Shown here: positions 38,938 to 47,269 of the stretch, in pieces | Layout: each line of letters starts with the position of its first letter | Numbering within the stretch: position 1 is the stretch's first letter | NCBI GenBank assembly: GCA_963724625.1 | Contig: CAVRVO010000013.1 | Span: 558,001 to 622,000 of the forward strand | Source of the DNA: DATBVX01 sp963724625 | Lineage (GTDB): Bacteria > Pseudomonadota > Gammaproteobacteria > Steroidobacterales > Steroidobacteraceae | Direction: 5' to 3' | DNA: 64,000 nt | Notes under the pieces: model-generated | What the model saw: only the letters and a program-made list of their open reading frames with translations | What the model was told of the DNA's origin: nothing | Database searches by the model: none | Program-made: the position numbers and the translations under genes

Positions 38938-39121
38938 GTCAGAACTCGAGCAGGCTTACGACCTGATCGCCGCAGCGATCGATCGCGCGGGCCCTGCGCA
39001 CGAGTCACTGTTTCTGGCCAAGCTGTGCCTGGCACTCGGGGCGCAGATGACGTCGATAGACGCGATTCTCACCGCGATTCGGACGGCGGAAGAGGACTTG
39101 CGCGACCCAACGCCGCCCTGA
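38918..39121 (+). CDS. DUF2783 family protein
   Basis: 67 residues, starting inside the monooxygenase gene (20-base overlap), so translation is coupled. The motif Y-D-L-I-A-A-A-I-D-R-A-G-P followed by LFLAKLCLALG is the DUF2783 pattern of small helical proteins encoded beside MhpA-like hydroxylases. The function is unknown; the constant pairing suggests an accessory role for the hydroxylase. Confidence 0.82.
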   Translation: MKQGLSESELEQAYDLIAAAIDRAGPAHESLFLAKLCLALGAQMTSIDAILTAIRTAEEDLRDPTPP

Positions 39122-39133
39122 AGCTTGCAGTCC

Positions 39134-39538
39134 TCAGGGAGTTTCGCGCAGCACCTTGGCGCGTATCGTGCTGATCTCGAGCAGTGGCCGGCTGCGCGCC
39201 TTCGCGACTTCCGCGGCCGTGAATGGCTGGATGCGCTTCGCGACGTCGACGTCGCTGAACTGCAGGATCGCCCAGTTGAGGACTTCGGCAACTTCTGCCG
39301 GCGACAGCAGCGATTGGGTCACGCCAGGAACGCGCAGTACATAGTCCCGGCCTTGCGGCGCGCTGGAAATCTTCGACAACGTGCCGTGCAACGATGGCAC
39401 CTGCCCTTCGAGTCCCTTGCCGTCCTCCGCGTGGCAGCCCATGCAATTGAGCTGGTAGTTCTGCTTCGCGCGCGCTGCGTCGTCAGCCTGCGCGGGCAGG
39501 CCTGCGCACATGACGAGCAGCAAAACGAGCACGCGCAC
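39134..39538 (-). CDS. Periplasmic c-type cytochrome, last gene of the amine dehydrogenase operon
   Basis: 134 residues from GTG 39538, 3 bases after the mauA stop. Signal peptide to about residue 18 (PAQAD). One haem site CMGCH (Cys32, Cys35, His36). No methionine follows the haem motif, so the usual His/Met ligation is impossible; His50 in SLHGTL is the obvious sixth-ligand candidate. It is far smaller than the dihaem MauG. It probably passes electrons from the TTQ enzyme to the respiratory chain. Its place directly after the light chain resembles the cytochrome genes that follow mauA and aauA in known operons. Confidence 0.82.
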   Translation of the reverse strand: MRVLVLLLVMCAGLPAQADDAARAKQNYQLNCMGCHAEDGKGLEGQVPSLHGTLSKISSAPQGRDYVLRVPGVTQSLLSPAEVAEVLNWAILQFSDVDVAKRIQPFTAAEVAKARSRPLLEISTIRAKVLRETP

Positions 39539-39541
39539 CGG

Positions 39542-40051
39542 CTAGGCCTTCTTGTCGGCTATGCCCACGATGCGCGAGACCGTGCAGTGATACGGGATAT
39601 TGGCCTTGCTCCCGACACACCAGTTGTAGTCGTTGGCGGCCTGCGGACGGTACAGCGGCCGGTCCCCTTCATTGCGATTGCACAGGCACCGTCCGCAGGA
39701 ACTTTTTCCGCAGCAATCGTTGTAGGAAACGATGTATTCCTTGCCGTCGGTCGCGTTGCGGCACGTGCCGACCCAGGTAATCGGCGCGGCCTCCGTCCCC
39801 GGTGGGCAGGTCGTCACCGACCCGCCGCAACACGCGCACAGGAATCCGTCGATCGCGCAGTAGCGCCAGTATTCGCAGGTCTCCGCATCACCCACCTCTT
39901 TCACCAGCGCCTGGCCACGCGCGACGGGTAACAGCGGCAGCGCTGCAGCACCTACCAGCACAGTTCCAAGTCGACGCAGCACACTGCGACGCGAGCTCGT
40001 CTGCGCGAGGGCGCGGCTCCAGCGTTCGATCAATGAGTCATAGCGATCCAT
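39542..40051 (-). CDS. mauA: Amine dehydrogenase light (beta) subunit, TTQ-bearing
   Basis: 169 residues from ATG 40051 (a TTG at 40072 is in frame; the ATG has a GGGGATCGGA lead). A Tat leader (SSRRSVLRRLG) precedes the cysteine-rich MauA core CEYWRYCAIDGFLCACCGGS. All tryptophan-tryptophylquinone determinants of methylamine dehydrogenase are kept: the modified Trp93 (PITWVGTC) and crosslinked Trp144 (DYNWCVG), plus the aspartates Asp68 (AIDG) and Asp112 (YNDCCG) needed for cofactor formation. It therefore encodes a true TTQ subunit of a methylamine- or aromatic-amine dehydrogenase. The family's many disulfide cysteines are present. It is exported folded through Tat and pairs with mauB. Confidence 0.93.
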   Translation of the reverse strand: MDRYDSLIERWSRALAQTSSRRSVLRRLGTVLVGAAALPLLPVARGQALVKEVGDAETCEYWRYCAIDGFLCACCGGSVTTCPPGTEAAPITWVGTCRNATDGKEYIVSYNDCCGKSSCGRCLCNRNEGDRPLYRPQAANDYNWCVGSKANIPYHCTVSRIVGIADKKA

Positions 40052-40075
40052 TCCGATCCCCTGGCGATGCAACTG

Positions 40076-41215
40076 CTACGCGACTTCGCGCGATGAGGCA
40101 CTCATGAAGTCCTGGAGCGAGGCGACACCCCGTTCCTTCGCTTCGAACAGACTGTCCAGGTGCTCCCGCGAATTGACGAGGCCGCTCGCCCGCACTACAC
40201 CGCCGCCATCCATCAGGACGGCGTAAGGCAAGCGTCCGGCGCTGTAAGCCAGACCGAGCGGCTCCGACAGAACATAGACGAATTCCTGCAATCCTTCGGT
40301 CTCGATGAAATCCGCGTGCTCGAGCCTCGAACCGTCACTTGCCAGCACCACGTCCACGGACGGGCGTTCACGCCGACGAATCGAGCGCAGCGAAGGCAGC
40401 AGTGACTTGCAGACCGGGCAGGTCGGTGACAGGAACACGACGAGCGTGTCGCGTCCGTCGGTATTCACCCCACCGATCTGTCGGCGCGTTCCGCTCATGT
40501 CCACGACGTCGACGATCGGTGCAGGTTGACCCGCGGTCAAGGCCTGCGCGAGTTTGAGCGCGCCAACCTGTGGCAGACGCTCGTGCAACACGCCGATCTG
40601 TCGGGCCAGCGCCAGGATCACAACTGCCAGGCACACGACGATGAGCCACAGGAGTGCAATCGCAATCCAGCCTGCAACGGTCATGCACTTTCTCGCACAG
40701 AATGTGGCGCGGCCTCGGAGCAGATTGTAGGCGACATACAGGATCGCGAGGCTGAGCGCCGCTCCCATGATAGTGACCGCATCCAGCGCGCCGAGCGCGC
40801 GCGACGTCGTCGGCATGGTGGCAAGCAGAGCAAATGCGGCAATCACCATATTGCGCCCCACCATCCACCAGCGAATCGGCTGCCTGCGTCCCACGCCGAG
40901 ACAGCCGCAATCGAGATTGACCCTGCCACGCAGCAGATTGATTGCCATCGCACCCGCATACGTGACGAGCAGCGCGACTGACAACAGCGCGCCACGCGTA
41001 CGCGAGGCCTCCGGAATCAGGAGAACCGCCGCACTCCCTTCGAGCGCGATCAACACACCGACCGCAAACGAATCCAGTGAGTCGGGCAGCAACTCGTAAT
41101 TTCGCAGCACCGCCCCGAACTTGCTCCACGCGGTCACCTTCTGAATGGCGCCAACCGCGAACAGCGCTGCGACACTGAGCGCTATCGTCCAGGAGATTGC
41201 CGGATCGATCTGCAT
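40076..41215 (-). CDS. MauE-MauD fusion: membrane maturation protein plus thiol-disulfide protein
   Basis: 379 residues. Residues 1-170 are MauE-like (DoxX/MauE membrane protein): four helices with the paired-cysteine site LDCGCLGVG at 102-109. Residues 178-379 are MauD-like: a membrane anchor (WIAIALLWLIVVCLAVVILA), the MauD start RQIGVLHERLPQVGAL, and a thioredoxin fold with CPVC at 266-269 (FLSPTCPVCKSLLP). Both are needed for disulfide formation and stability of the TTQ subunit in known mau operons, where they are separate genes. Met178 sits where mauD usually starts, and an out-of-frame TGA overlaps it as ATGA, so the fusion may be real or may result from a base error. ATG 41215 has a GAGG site inside the end of mauB. 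Confidence 0.85.
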   Translation of the reverse strand: MQIDPAISWTIALSVAALFAVGAIQKVTAWSKFGAVLRNYELLPDSLDSFAVGVLIALEGSAAVLLIPEASRTRGALLSVALLVTYAGAMAINLLRGRVNLDCGCLGVGRRQPIRWWMVGRNMVIAAFALLATMPTTSRALGALDAVTIMGAALSLAILYVAYNLLRGRATFCARKCMTVAGWIAIALLWLIVVCLAVVILALARQIGVLHERLPQVGALKLAQALTAGQPAPIVDVVDMSGTRRQIGGVNTDGRDTLVVFLSPTCPVCKSLLPSLRSIRRRERPSVDVVLASDGSRLEHADFIETEGLQEFVYVLSEPLGLAYSAGRLPYAVLMDGGGVVRASGLVNSREHLDSLFEAKERGVASLQDFMSASSREVA

Positions 41216-41222
41216 TGTCCTC

Positions 41223-42386
41223 TCAGTAGGTCACGAGCGTGGTTGGCGTCAGGCCAATCTCGCTGATGGAGCGCAGGAACTTGCCCGAGATCGCATCGTA
41301 GACGTTTACGCCCGAGGCCCCCATGAAGGAAGTGAACAGCAGCGGCTTCGCATCGCGTGTCACCACAATGGAGGTCGCGGGAGCCTTGAGCACGATGCGC
41401 TGCGTGCGCCGCTTGGCACCGGCGTCGTAAACCCACACCTCCGTCCCGGGATCCTTGTGCGAATAGTCGCCCCCGACGTGCATCAGACTATAGAGACGCC
41501 GCGTGGCTGCATGAAGCGACAGATGTTGCAAACCACCCGGTCGCCACGATGCCTTGCGATCAGCCGCATCCAGAAGCGACCAACTCTCTGCTGCACTCAA
41601 GCCGCCGCTCGTGGCCTCGATACGCACGACCATGCCGGTAAAGGTCACGAAGATCCATCCATTTCCGTCACGCACAGCCTTCTCGGTCACGGGATCCTTC
41701 ACCGGATCGACCAGCTTGGCCGTACGGTTCTTCTTGATCGCCTGTCCCCCATCATCGAGTTGCACTTGCAGAGCCGCGCCATCGCCGCATAACGAGAAGA
41801 ACGCCCGCGGACCGGTGGGATAGATCAGTGCGCAGCCCGGAATCTCGATCTCGCCTACGAACTTGCGCGCTGGCACGTCGACCACGCTGACCGATTGGGC
41901 GGGCGTGAAGTTATAGATCAGCAGGAAACGTGAATCGTCGGTCAGTGGAGTATTGGCAAGCATCGGCATGGTGCTCGCCCGCTTCGGCGGGATGATGACC
42001 TCGCCCACAGGACTCAGGTTGCGCCCGCCGTAAAACGTCACCACGTCGGTGCGCGCACCGCGCGTTCCACGCGCAAAATACGTTTCGGGCGAGATGAGCT
42101 CCGCACCGCCTTTGCCGATTACTATTCCGTTGTAATTGAACCCCGTGCTCAGCATCCCGAGCATGCGGCCGCTGTCACCGTCGAGCAGGAACGCTTTGCC
42201 ATCCACCATATGGTGGAAGACGATGTCATTCGCCCAGACCCAATGCGCACCAGCCTGTTCGGGCAGCTGTGCAACTGCGAGTGGATCGGTACGAAACTGG
42301 GCGCTGCCCGGGGCACTCCACAGGGCGCCAACCAAGGTGATGACTGCTGCCACGCGCGCGCCAGACACAATTCCTGTCATGTGCAT
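41223..42386 (-). CDS. mauB: Amine dehydrogenase heavy (alpha) subunit
   Basis: 387 residues, the family length. A Sec signal peptide ends about residue 29 (APGSAQ). The seven-bladed propeller shows the amine dehydrogenase signatures: GEVIIPPKRAST, PTGPRAFFSLCGDGAALQVQ, SWRPGGLQHLSLHAATRRLY and the near-terminal GGDYSHKDPGTEVWVYDA. It binds the TTQ light chain in an alpha2beta2 periplasmic enzyme that oxidises primary amines to aldehyde plus ammonia. Subunit sequence alone does not tell methylamine from aromatic-amine dehydrogenase. The 98 bases before it could hold an operon-internal promoter. Confidence 0.93.
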   Translation of the reverse strand: MHMTGIVSGARVAAVITLVGALWSAPGSAQFRTDPLAVAQLPEQAGAHWVWANDIVFHHMVDGKAFLLDGDSGRMLGMLSTGFNYNGIVIGKGGAELISPETYFARGTRGARTDVVTFYGGRNLSPVGEVIIPPKRASTMPMLANTPLTDDSRFLLIYNFTPAQSVSVVDVPARKFVGEIEIPGCALIYPTGPRAFFSLCGDGAALQVQLDDGGQAIKKNRTAKLVDPVKDPVTEKAVRDGNGWIFVTFTGMVVRIEATSGGLSAAESWSLLDAADRKASWRPGGLQHLSLHAATRRLYSLMHVGGDYSHKDPGTEVWVYDAGAKRRTQRIVLKAPATSIVVTRDAKPLLFTSFMGASGVNVYDAISGKFLRSISEIGLTPTTLVTY

Positions 42387-42484
42387 TCATCCCGGTGGAA
42401 TTCGACCGCGTTCCGCTGGCTCGGAAGCATACCTTCAATTCGAACGGCGCGAATAGCGTCGCGGGAGCTCGCAAAGCGAGGGGT

Positions 42485-43027
42485 TCAATTCGCCTCCGGC
42501 GCTGCTGGCTTGGCGAGCTTGCCTTCCCGAAAACTGCCGTTGACGAAGAAATCTCCCTTGCAGATCCAGTCGCCGTTGACCTTGGACCACAAGAACAGGA
42601 TTGCGAAGGTAAAGGGCTCGCCCTGCGCCGGAGTGACGTGAAAGTCCGCCCAGTCCCAGCCGGCGTTCCCCGCTACATAGGTATAGACAGAATCGATCTT
42701 GACCAGGTTGTCCTTCACCACTTCCTGGTACAGCGGCCGGATCTGATCGCGACCGATGAAGATCCCTTCGCCCTCGCCCACTGAAATCACGTCCGCGGAA
42801 TAGAATTGCGTGACGATGGTCTCCGCATCGTGCGCGGCGAATGCCTTCTCCTTGAGCGCGTACTTCGCGCCGATTGCTTTCTTGAAGGCGCGAAGTTCCG
42901 TGCCGTCCGACGACGCCGCGGCCTTTGCAGCTTCCGCGCTCGCCGGCACCGGGTCGGCTGCGATCGCAGCATGAGAATTCAGAATCAGCATCGCGCTCGC
43001 AAGCGCTGCACACACCACCCGCGGCAT
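42485..43027 (-). CDS. Exported SnoaL-like (DUF4440) protein
   Basis: 180 residues from ATG 43027, which shares a base with the stop of the flavoprotein gene (TGATG). Signal peptide to about residue 22 (AAIAAD). The domain reads KEKAFAAHDAETIVTQFYSA, VISVGEGEGIFIGRDQIRPLY, YTYVAGNAGWDWADFHVTP and FTFAILFLWSKVNGDWICKG, the DUF4440/SnoaL_3 order. Coupling to an exported flavoprotein suggests both act on the same small molecule in the periplasm. Confidence 0.8.
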   Translation of the reverse strand: MPRVVCAALASAMLILNSHAAIAADPVPASAEAAKAAASSDGTELRAFKKAIGAKYALKEKAFAAHDAETIVTQFYSADVISVGEGEGIFIGRDQIRPLYQEVVKDNLVKIDSVYTYVAGNAGWDWADFHVTPAQGEPFTFAILFLWSKVNGDWICKGDFFVNGSFREGKLAKPAAPEAN

Positions 43028-44997
43028 CAGGACACCTCCAGGATCTGCTGTGCCGCGCGCTCGCCTTCGCCCGCGGCGGTTTCCCACATCTGCACCCCGG
43101 TGAGCTCGGAGTGGCCGAACGACAGCCGATTGAATCGCTTGCTGAGCACGTCCTTCGGTGCGGGCCTGCCATCCTTGCCGAAGAAAAAGCCCGGCGGATC
43201 CACGACGTAAGCGTGCCCCCATCGATTGGTGATGATGCCGGCGATGTCGCGTCTGGCGTCGAAGCCGGAGTCGCCGAACATCCTGGTGAATTGGTCGCGT
43301 ACCGCAGTCTCGATATCGGCGTAGCTCATGTTGAAGAGCTGCATGCGCGCCAGCGTGCATTGCTCGGGGAACGGAACGCCCGGCAGCGGAAACGGGTTGT
43401 ACATGGTGAGCACGGTAGGCTTGGCTGGGTCTAGCGGCTGGGTAACCTGGCCGGGAATCTCGAGATTGCGACGCAGGCTCACCCACCAGCCGAAGCCTTC
43501 GAACCAGCGCGCCGCGGCGATACCAAGGTTCTCGAGGAACTTCCAGTTCCGCACGGCGACATTCACCGTCAGCATGGGTGCGTGGTGGAAGCTGCTCATC
43601 GCCTCGCGATATGCAGGCGTGACATCACGGCAGATATGACGATTCACATGCTGCTGGCTGCAGAGCACGGCAGCGCGCGCACGGACGCGATAGAGCTTGC
43701 CGTCGCGCCGATAAGTCACGACGACGCCTTTGGCCGACTCCGGTGGGCCGTCGTGTACGACGGAGACCACAGTGGAGGACAAACGCATCCGAACGGGCTC
43801 ACCGGAACGATCGAGCTGATCCCATTGCACCGGGCTATTCAGAATGTCTGCCATGCGGTACTCGCCCAGTAGCGCGGCCGGCAGGATCTTCTTGAGGAAG
43901 TGTCGCGCAGTGCCGGCGTGTCCACCCGGGAAACTGGCGAGATAGATCGTGTCAGTCGGGTCAGCGCCACCGGTGAGGTAGCGGCTATAGCCGATCACGC
44001 CAGGCTGAATGAAGTTGTAGGCCGAGTACGCCGAGATCACATCGGCACCGAGCCCGCAACCCATCGCGGCCGTCATCGGATTCAGATACTTCACGACTTC
44101 CGGCAGCACTCCGGCGTCGATTCCCACGACATCGGTCAGGAACTGTTGGTAGGTCATCGAATCCAGCCAACGATCCCAATCGTCCCTGCGTGGCGGAGTC
44201 CGAAACAGTTCCATGTCGACGAGAGCCCGCTTGGCCACCTCCGGAATGGGCGCGTTCTTGAAGCCATCGCGCCATGCGTTCTTTACCCAGCCTTTGCCAG
44301 CGTAGAAATAACCGATGTCGGCACGTTCCCATCCGATGTGCATTGGCGTCCAGCAATCTTCCGGCACGAGAATGTCGCGACTGAGACCGGTTGGCTTCTG
44401 GTATGCGAATTCCTCTGGAAATCCGAGATCCTCGGAAAAGTGCGAAGCGAACCCCGCCTCCTTCGCGCGATTGAAGGGCACTACGATCCCCGTGGCACCC
44501 TGCGGGGCAGTGAGGTGGTAGCCGTCGACTTCGAATTCGTTCTGCTTCGCCTCGCCCCCAAAGATCGGGTGCTGGTCGAGCATCAGTACCGTCGCATCGG
44601 GGCGGCCTTTGCGGTAGGTCCAGCACGCTGACAGGCCCGCCATGCCGCACCCCACGATCACAACGTCAACCTTCTCTCCCGTGTCGGTGGCGGCTCGCAA
44701 CAGCTGATCGAATTCCTGGTTGCGAATACCCCCGTGCGCCGCGTTGACCACTTCGTGGGTGTTGCCATTCGAGCGCGCGTAGTCGCCGATGCCCCCGGGC
44801 CCGGTCCATCCGGGGCCAAGGCCGCTCATCCGTGATGCAACGGTCTGAGCCTGAGCGTTGCGGATCGTCGCCGGCGATGCCATGCCGAGTAACGCCGCCC
44901 CGGCGCCGACCAACGTGCCGCCCACGAAATCACGACGCGTCACCGCATCGGGTGCGACTGCTGGTGGGCTCTGCGCCCGATCTCCGTTGATGCTCAC
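43027..44997 (-). CDS. Tat-exported FAD oxidoreductase, spermidine dehydrogenase-like
   Basis: 656 residues. A twin-arginine leader (VTRRDFVGGTLVGAGAALLG) leads to an FAD-binding motif KVDVVIVGCGMAGLSACWTY (GxGxxG at 116-121) and VLMLDQHPIFGGEAKQNEF, the signature shared with bacterial spermidine dehydrogenases, which bind FAD and haem and oxidise polyamines. Later landmarks are YLASFPGGHAGTARHF and TNRWGHAYVVDPPGFF. It is not a member of the monoamine-oxidase type. With the TTQ amine dehydrogenase downstream in the same directon, an amine substrate is attractive, but other substrates are possible. It lies 18 bases from the MetE-like gene. Confidence 0.82.
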   Translation of the reverse strand: MSINGDRAQSPPAVAPDAVTRRDFVGGTLVGAGAALLGMASPATIRNAQAQTVASRMSGLGPGWTGPGGIGDYARSNGNTHEVVNAAHGGIRNQEFDQLLRAATDTGEKVDVVIVGCGMAGLSACWTYRKGRPDATVLMLDQHPIFGGEAKQNEFEVDGYHLTAPQGATGIVVPFNRAKEAGFASHFSEDLGFPEEFAYQKPTGLSRDILVPEDCWTPMHIGWERADIGYFYAGKGWVKNAWRDGFKNAPIPEVAKRALVDMELFRTPPRRDDWDRWLDSMTYQQFLTDVVGIDAGVLPEVVKYLNPMTAAMGCGLGADVISAYSAYNFIQPGVIGYSRYLTGGADPTDTIYLASFPGGHAGTARHFLKKILPAALLGEYRMADILNSPVQWDQLDRSGEPVRMRLSSTVVSVVHDGPPESAKGVVVTYRRDGKLYRVRARAAVLCSQQHVNRHICRDVTPAYREAMSSFHHAPMLTVNVAVRNWKFLENLGIAAARWFEGFGWWVSLRRNLEIPGQVTQPLDPAKPTVLTMYNPFPLPGVPFPEQCTLARMQLFNMSYADIETAVRDQFTRMFGDSGFDARRDIAGIITNRWGHAYVVDPPGFFFGKDGRPAPKDVLSKRFNRLSFGHSELTGVQMWETAAGEGERAAQQILEVS

Positions 44998-45015
44998 TCC
45001 TCCACCATATCAGCC

Positions 45016-46134
45016 TCAGCTCCAGATAGATCGCGCCACATCGACTACCAGTTGCAGCTTGGCGCGCTGTACCTCAGGCGAAATCGGATTGCCCGGTGCC
45101 GTCGATGCAAATCCGCACTGCGGGCTGAGCGCAAGGCGCTCGAAGTCCACGTACTCGCTGGCTTCATCGATGCGCCGGCACAGGTCGTCGGCATCCTCGA
45201 GAGCGGCCAGCTTCGATGAAATGAGCCCGAGGACCACGCCCTTGCTCTTCGGCATGAAACGCAGCGGCGCGAAAGAACCTGCGCGTGGACTGTCGTACTC
45301 CAGACAGAAGAAGTCGATCTCGAGCTCGTTGAAGAGTTGCTCCGCGATATAGTCGTAACCGCCCTCGCCCAGCCATTTGCCCTGATTGTTCCCACGGCAA
45401 AGATGCATGCTGACCGTGAGTTCCGGAGGTCGGTCGCGTAACGCCAGATTGACCATCTCGATGTAGCGCCCGACCCATTCATCCGGAGCGTAGCCGCGTT
45501 GGGCGAAAGCCGCCCGCAGCCGCGCATCACATAGCAGTGGCAGTGATACGTCGTCGAGTTGCACGAGCGTCGCGCCCAAAGCGGCCAGCTCCGCGAGCTC
45601 CTCCCGATAGGCCGCCGTGACATCGGCGACGAATGGCTCGAAATCGGGATACGCCTGCTCGGAGATCCCCTCTCGCCAGCGGAAGTAATGCTGCGAACAA
45701 GGTGATGGCAACGTGACCTTCGGCGTGAGGGCGGTGAGTGAGCGAACGAACTTGAATTCCTCGGTCGCAATCCCGCGCTGGCGCCGGATGCGTCCCGTGA
45801 TCACAGCTGTGGGATAGCGCAGAAGCGCACCGTGCTCGTCGTGAAAGGTGATCTCGGACTCCACCTCGGTGAATCCACTCACGGCTTGCGTGAAGTGACC
45901 GAAGTAGATGGTGCGGCGAAATTCCCCGTCGGTGATCGATTGCAGGCCGACGTCCTCTTGCAGTCGAACTGCATCGCGAATGCACCGATCCTCGACCTCG
46001 CGAAGTTCTTCCGGCGTGAGTGTTCCGGCCTCGAATGCCTGGCGCGCGCGACGCAGGTCCGGCGGCCGCAGCAGACTTCCTATGTGTTCGGCGCGAAAGG
46101 GTGGCGTCCGGCGCCGCTCGATGTTCAGGGTCAC
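45016..46134 (-). CDS. MetE-like cobalamin-independent methyltransferase family protein
   Basis: 372 residues from GTG 46134, whose GTGA overlaps the ligB stop. Only the C-terminal catalytic barrel of MetE is present (full MetE is about 750 residues). The zinc ligands of that barrel are kept: His244 and Cys246 in SMHLCRGNN, Glu279 in CLEYDSP, Cys340 in LSPQCGFAST. HIGSLLRP at the start and SITDGEFRR are typical of the short MetE-like set, several of which serve as methyltransferases in catabolic or corrinoid pathways. In an aromatic operon it could take a methyl group from an aryl methyl ether or feed methionine; this is inference. Confidence 0.82.
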   Translation of the reverse strand: MTLNIERRRTPPFRAEHIGSLLRPPDLRRARQAFEAGTLTPEELREVEDRCIRDAVRLQEDVGLQSITDGEFRRTIYFGHFTQAVSGFTEVESEITFHDEHGALLRYPTAVITGRIRRQRGIATEEFKFVRSLTALTPKVTLPSPCSQHYFRWREGISEQAYPDFEPFVADVTAAYREELAELAALGATLVQLDDVSLPLLCDARLRAAFAQRGYAPDEWVGRYIEMVNLALRDRPPELTVSMHLCRGNNQGKWLGEGGYDYIAEQLFNELEIDFFCLEYDSPRAGSFAPLRFMPKSKGVVLGLISSKLAALEDADDLCRRIDEASEYVDFERLALSPQCGFASTAPGNPISPEVQRAKLQLVVDVARSIWS

Positions 46135-46964
46135 GCGGCGTGCTTGGGGAGGTTCATGACTGCAATGGTGCAGCCGACGGAGAAGATCGGTATCGGTGCG
46201 TAAAACCACAGCTCGCCCGTGCAGCCCTCCGCGGCACCGGCCAGGGCGATGAACGTGCGAATCTCGAGCCCGCCCTGACCTGCATCCCGCCACGTATCCT
46301 CGTCCCGATAAGCGAGCAGCGCCTCGCGATCGTTGCTCAGGAAGCGCTTGAGGAATTCACGATCCCAGGGCTCATTGATCTTTCCCGAGTCGGGCGTAGC
46401 AGGCCAATGCGAAATGCCACCTGTCCCGATGATCGCAAGGCGCTCCGGGGCGCGATCACACGCGCGTCGCAGTGCACGCCCGAATTCGTAGCAGCGCTTG
46501 AGTGGAATGAGCGGCGGGCCCTGGCAATTGATGTTGACGGGAACGATCGGCAGGTCGTAGCGCGGTGTGAGGAAGCTGAGCGGCACCATGATGCCGTGAT
46601 CGAACTTCCATTCCTGCGCGTAGGCGAGATCGATGTCCTGCATCACGTCCGTGATGAGCCGTTTGGAGAGCTCGGGCGCGCCGGGCACGCGCGTGCGCTT
46701 GATGCCAAGCCAGGCCTCGTCCTCGATCGGTCCCTCGTAGTGTTCACCCATGCCGACGCAGATGGCGGGCATGTTGTTCATGAAGAAATTCGCGAAGTGT
46801 TCTGCGCCTATGACGATCAGCGCATCCGGCCGCTGCACTTCGATGGCGTGGCGCATCCGGTCGTAGCTCGCATAGAAGGCATCTCGCACTACCGGGTCCG
46901 CGCGATCCCCGCGTCCGGTGATGCCCGGAGCATGACTGCACACTCCCGCGAATACGATGCTCAT
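46131..46964 (-). CDS. Class III extradiol ring-cleavage dioxygenase, catalytic (LigB-type) subunit
   Basis: 277 residues. Iron ligands of the LigB fold are in place: His11 (CSHAPG), His56 (GAEHFANFF) and a C-terminal glutamate in GGLEIRTFIALAGA. The acid/base histidine region is GTGGISHWP, and WKFDHGIMVPLSFL matches protocatechuate 4,5-dioxygenase beta. It opens the ring of a catechol next to the hydroxyls using Fe(II) and O2. It is coupled (ATGA) to the LigA-type gene and (GTGA) to the MetE-like gene. Homoprotocatechuate operons normally use HpaD here; this subunit looks more like LigB/gallate dioxygenase. Confidence 0.88.
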   Translation of the reverse strand: MSIVFAGVCSHAPGITGRGDRADPVVRDAFYASYDRMRHAIEVQRPDALIVIGAEHFANFFMNNMPAICVGMGEHYEGPIEDEAWLGIKRTRVPGAPELSKRLITDVMQDIDLAYAQEWKFDHGIMVPLSFLTPRYDLPIVPVNINCQGPPLIPLKRCYEFGRALRRACDRAPERLAIIGTGGISHWPATPDSGKINEPWDREFLKRFLSNDREALLAYRDEDTWRDAGQGGLEIRTFIALAGAAEGCTGELWFYAPIPIFSVGCTIAVMNLPKHAA

Positions 46965-47269
46965 GACCTGTCGGCTGCCCTGACGTACAGACCGGTGCGA
47001 ACCGGACCATACTTACGTTCGCCTTCACGCATGGCTTCGATATAAGCGTTCCATTCGAACCCGCGCAGAGCCGCATAGTGCATGAGCAGCTGCCCATTCA
47101 CCCCCATGACGTAGAGCAGCCCGATGTCCGAATCCCGAAACGCCCCACGCTCTTCATCGCTGAGTTCGTACTCGGCCAGCAAACCCTCGAAATCTGCCTC
47201 GTAGCGCTTGCGCACCGCGGCGTCGCGGTTGAGCTGGTAGATGAGTTTTTGTACGGCGTACAGGCTCAT
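46961..47269 (-). CDS. Extradiol dioxygenase small (LigA-type) subunit
   Basis: 102 residues from ATG 47269 (the frame extends upstream into hpaR). An all-helical domain: LYAVQKLIYQLNRDAAVRKR, then YEADFEGLLAEYELSDEERG and VMGVNGQLLMHYAALRG, the LigA pattern that caps the LigB active site. Its stop overlaps the LigB start. Presence of both subunits favours a heteromeric PCA 4,5-dioxygenase-like enzyme rather than homomeric HpaD. Confidence 0.85.
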   Translation of the reverse strand: MSLYAVQKLIYQLNRDAAVRKRYEADFEGLLAEYELSDEERGAFRDSDIGLLYVMGVNGQLLMHYAALRGFEWNAYIEAMREGERKYGPVRTGLYVRAADRS

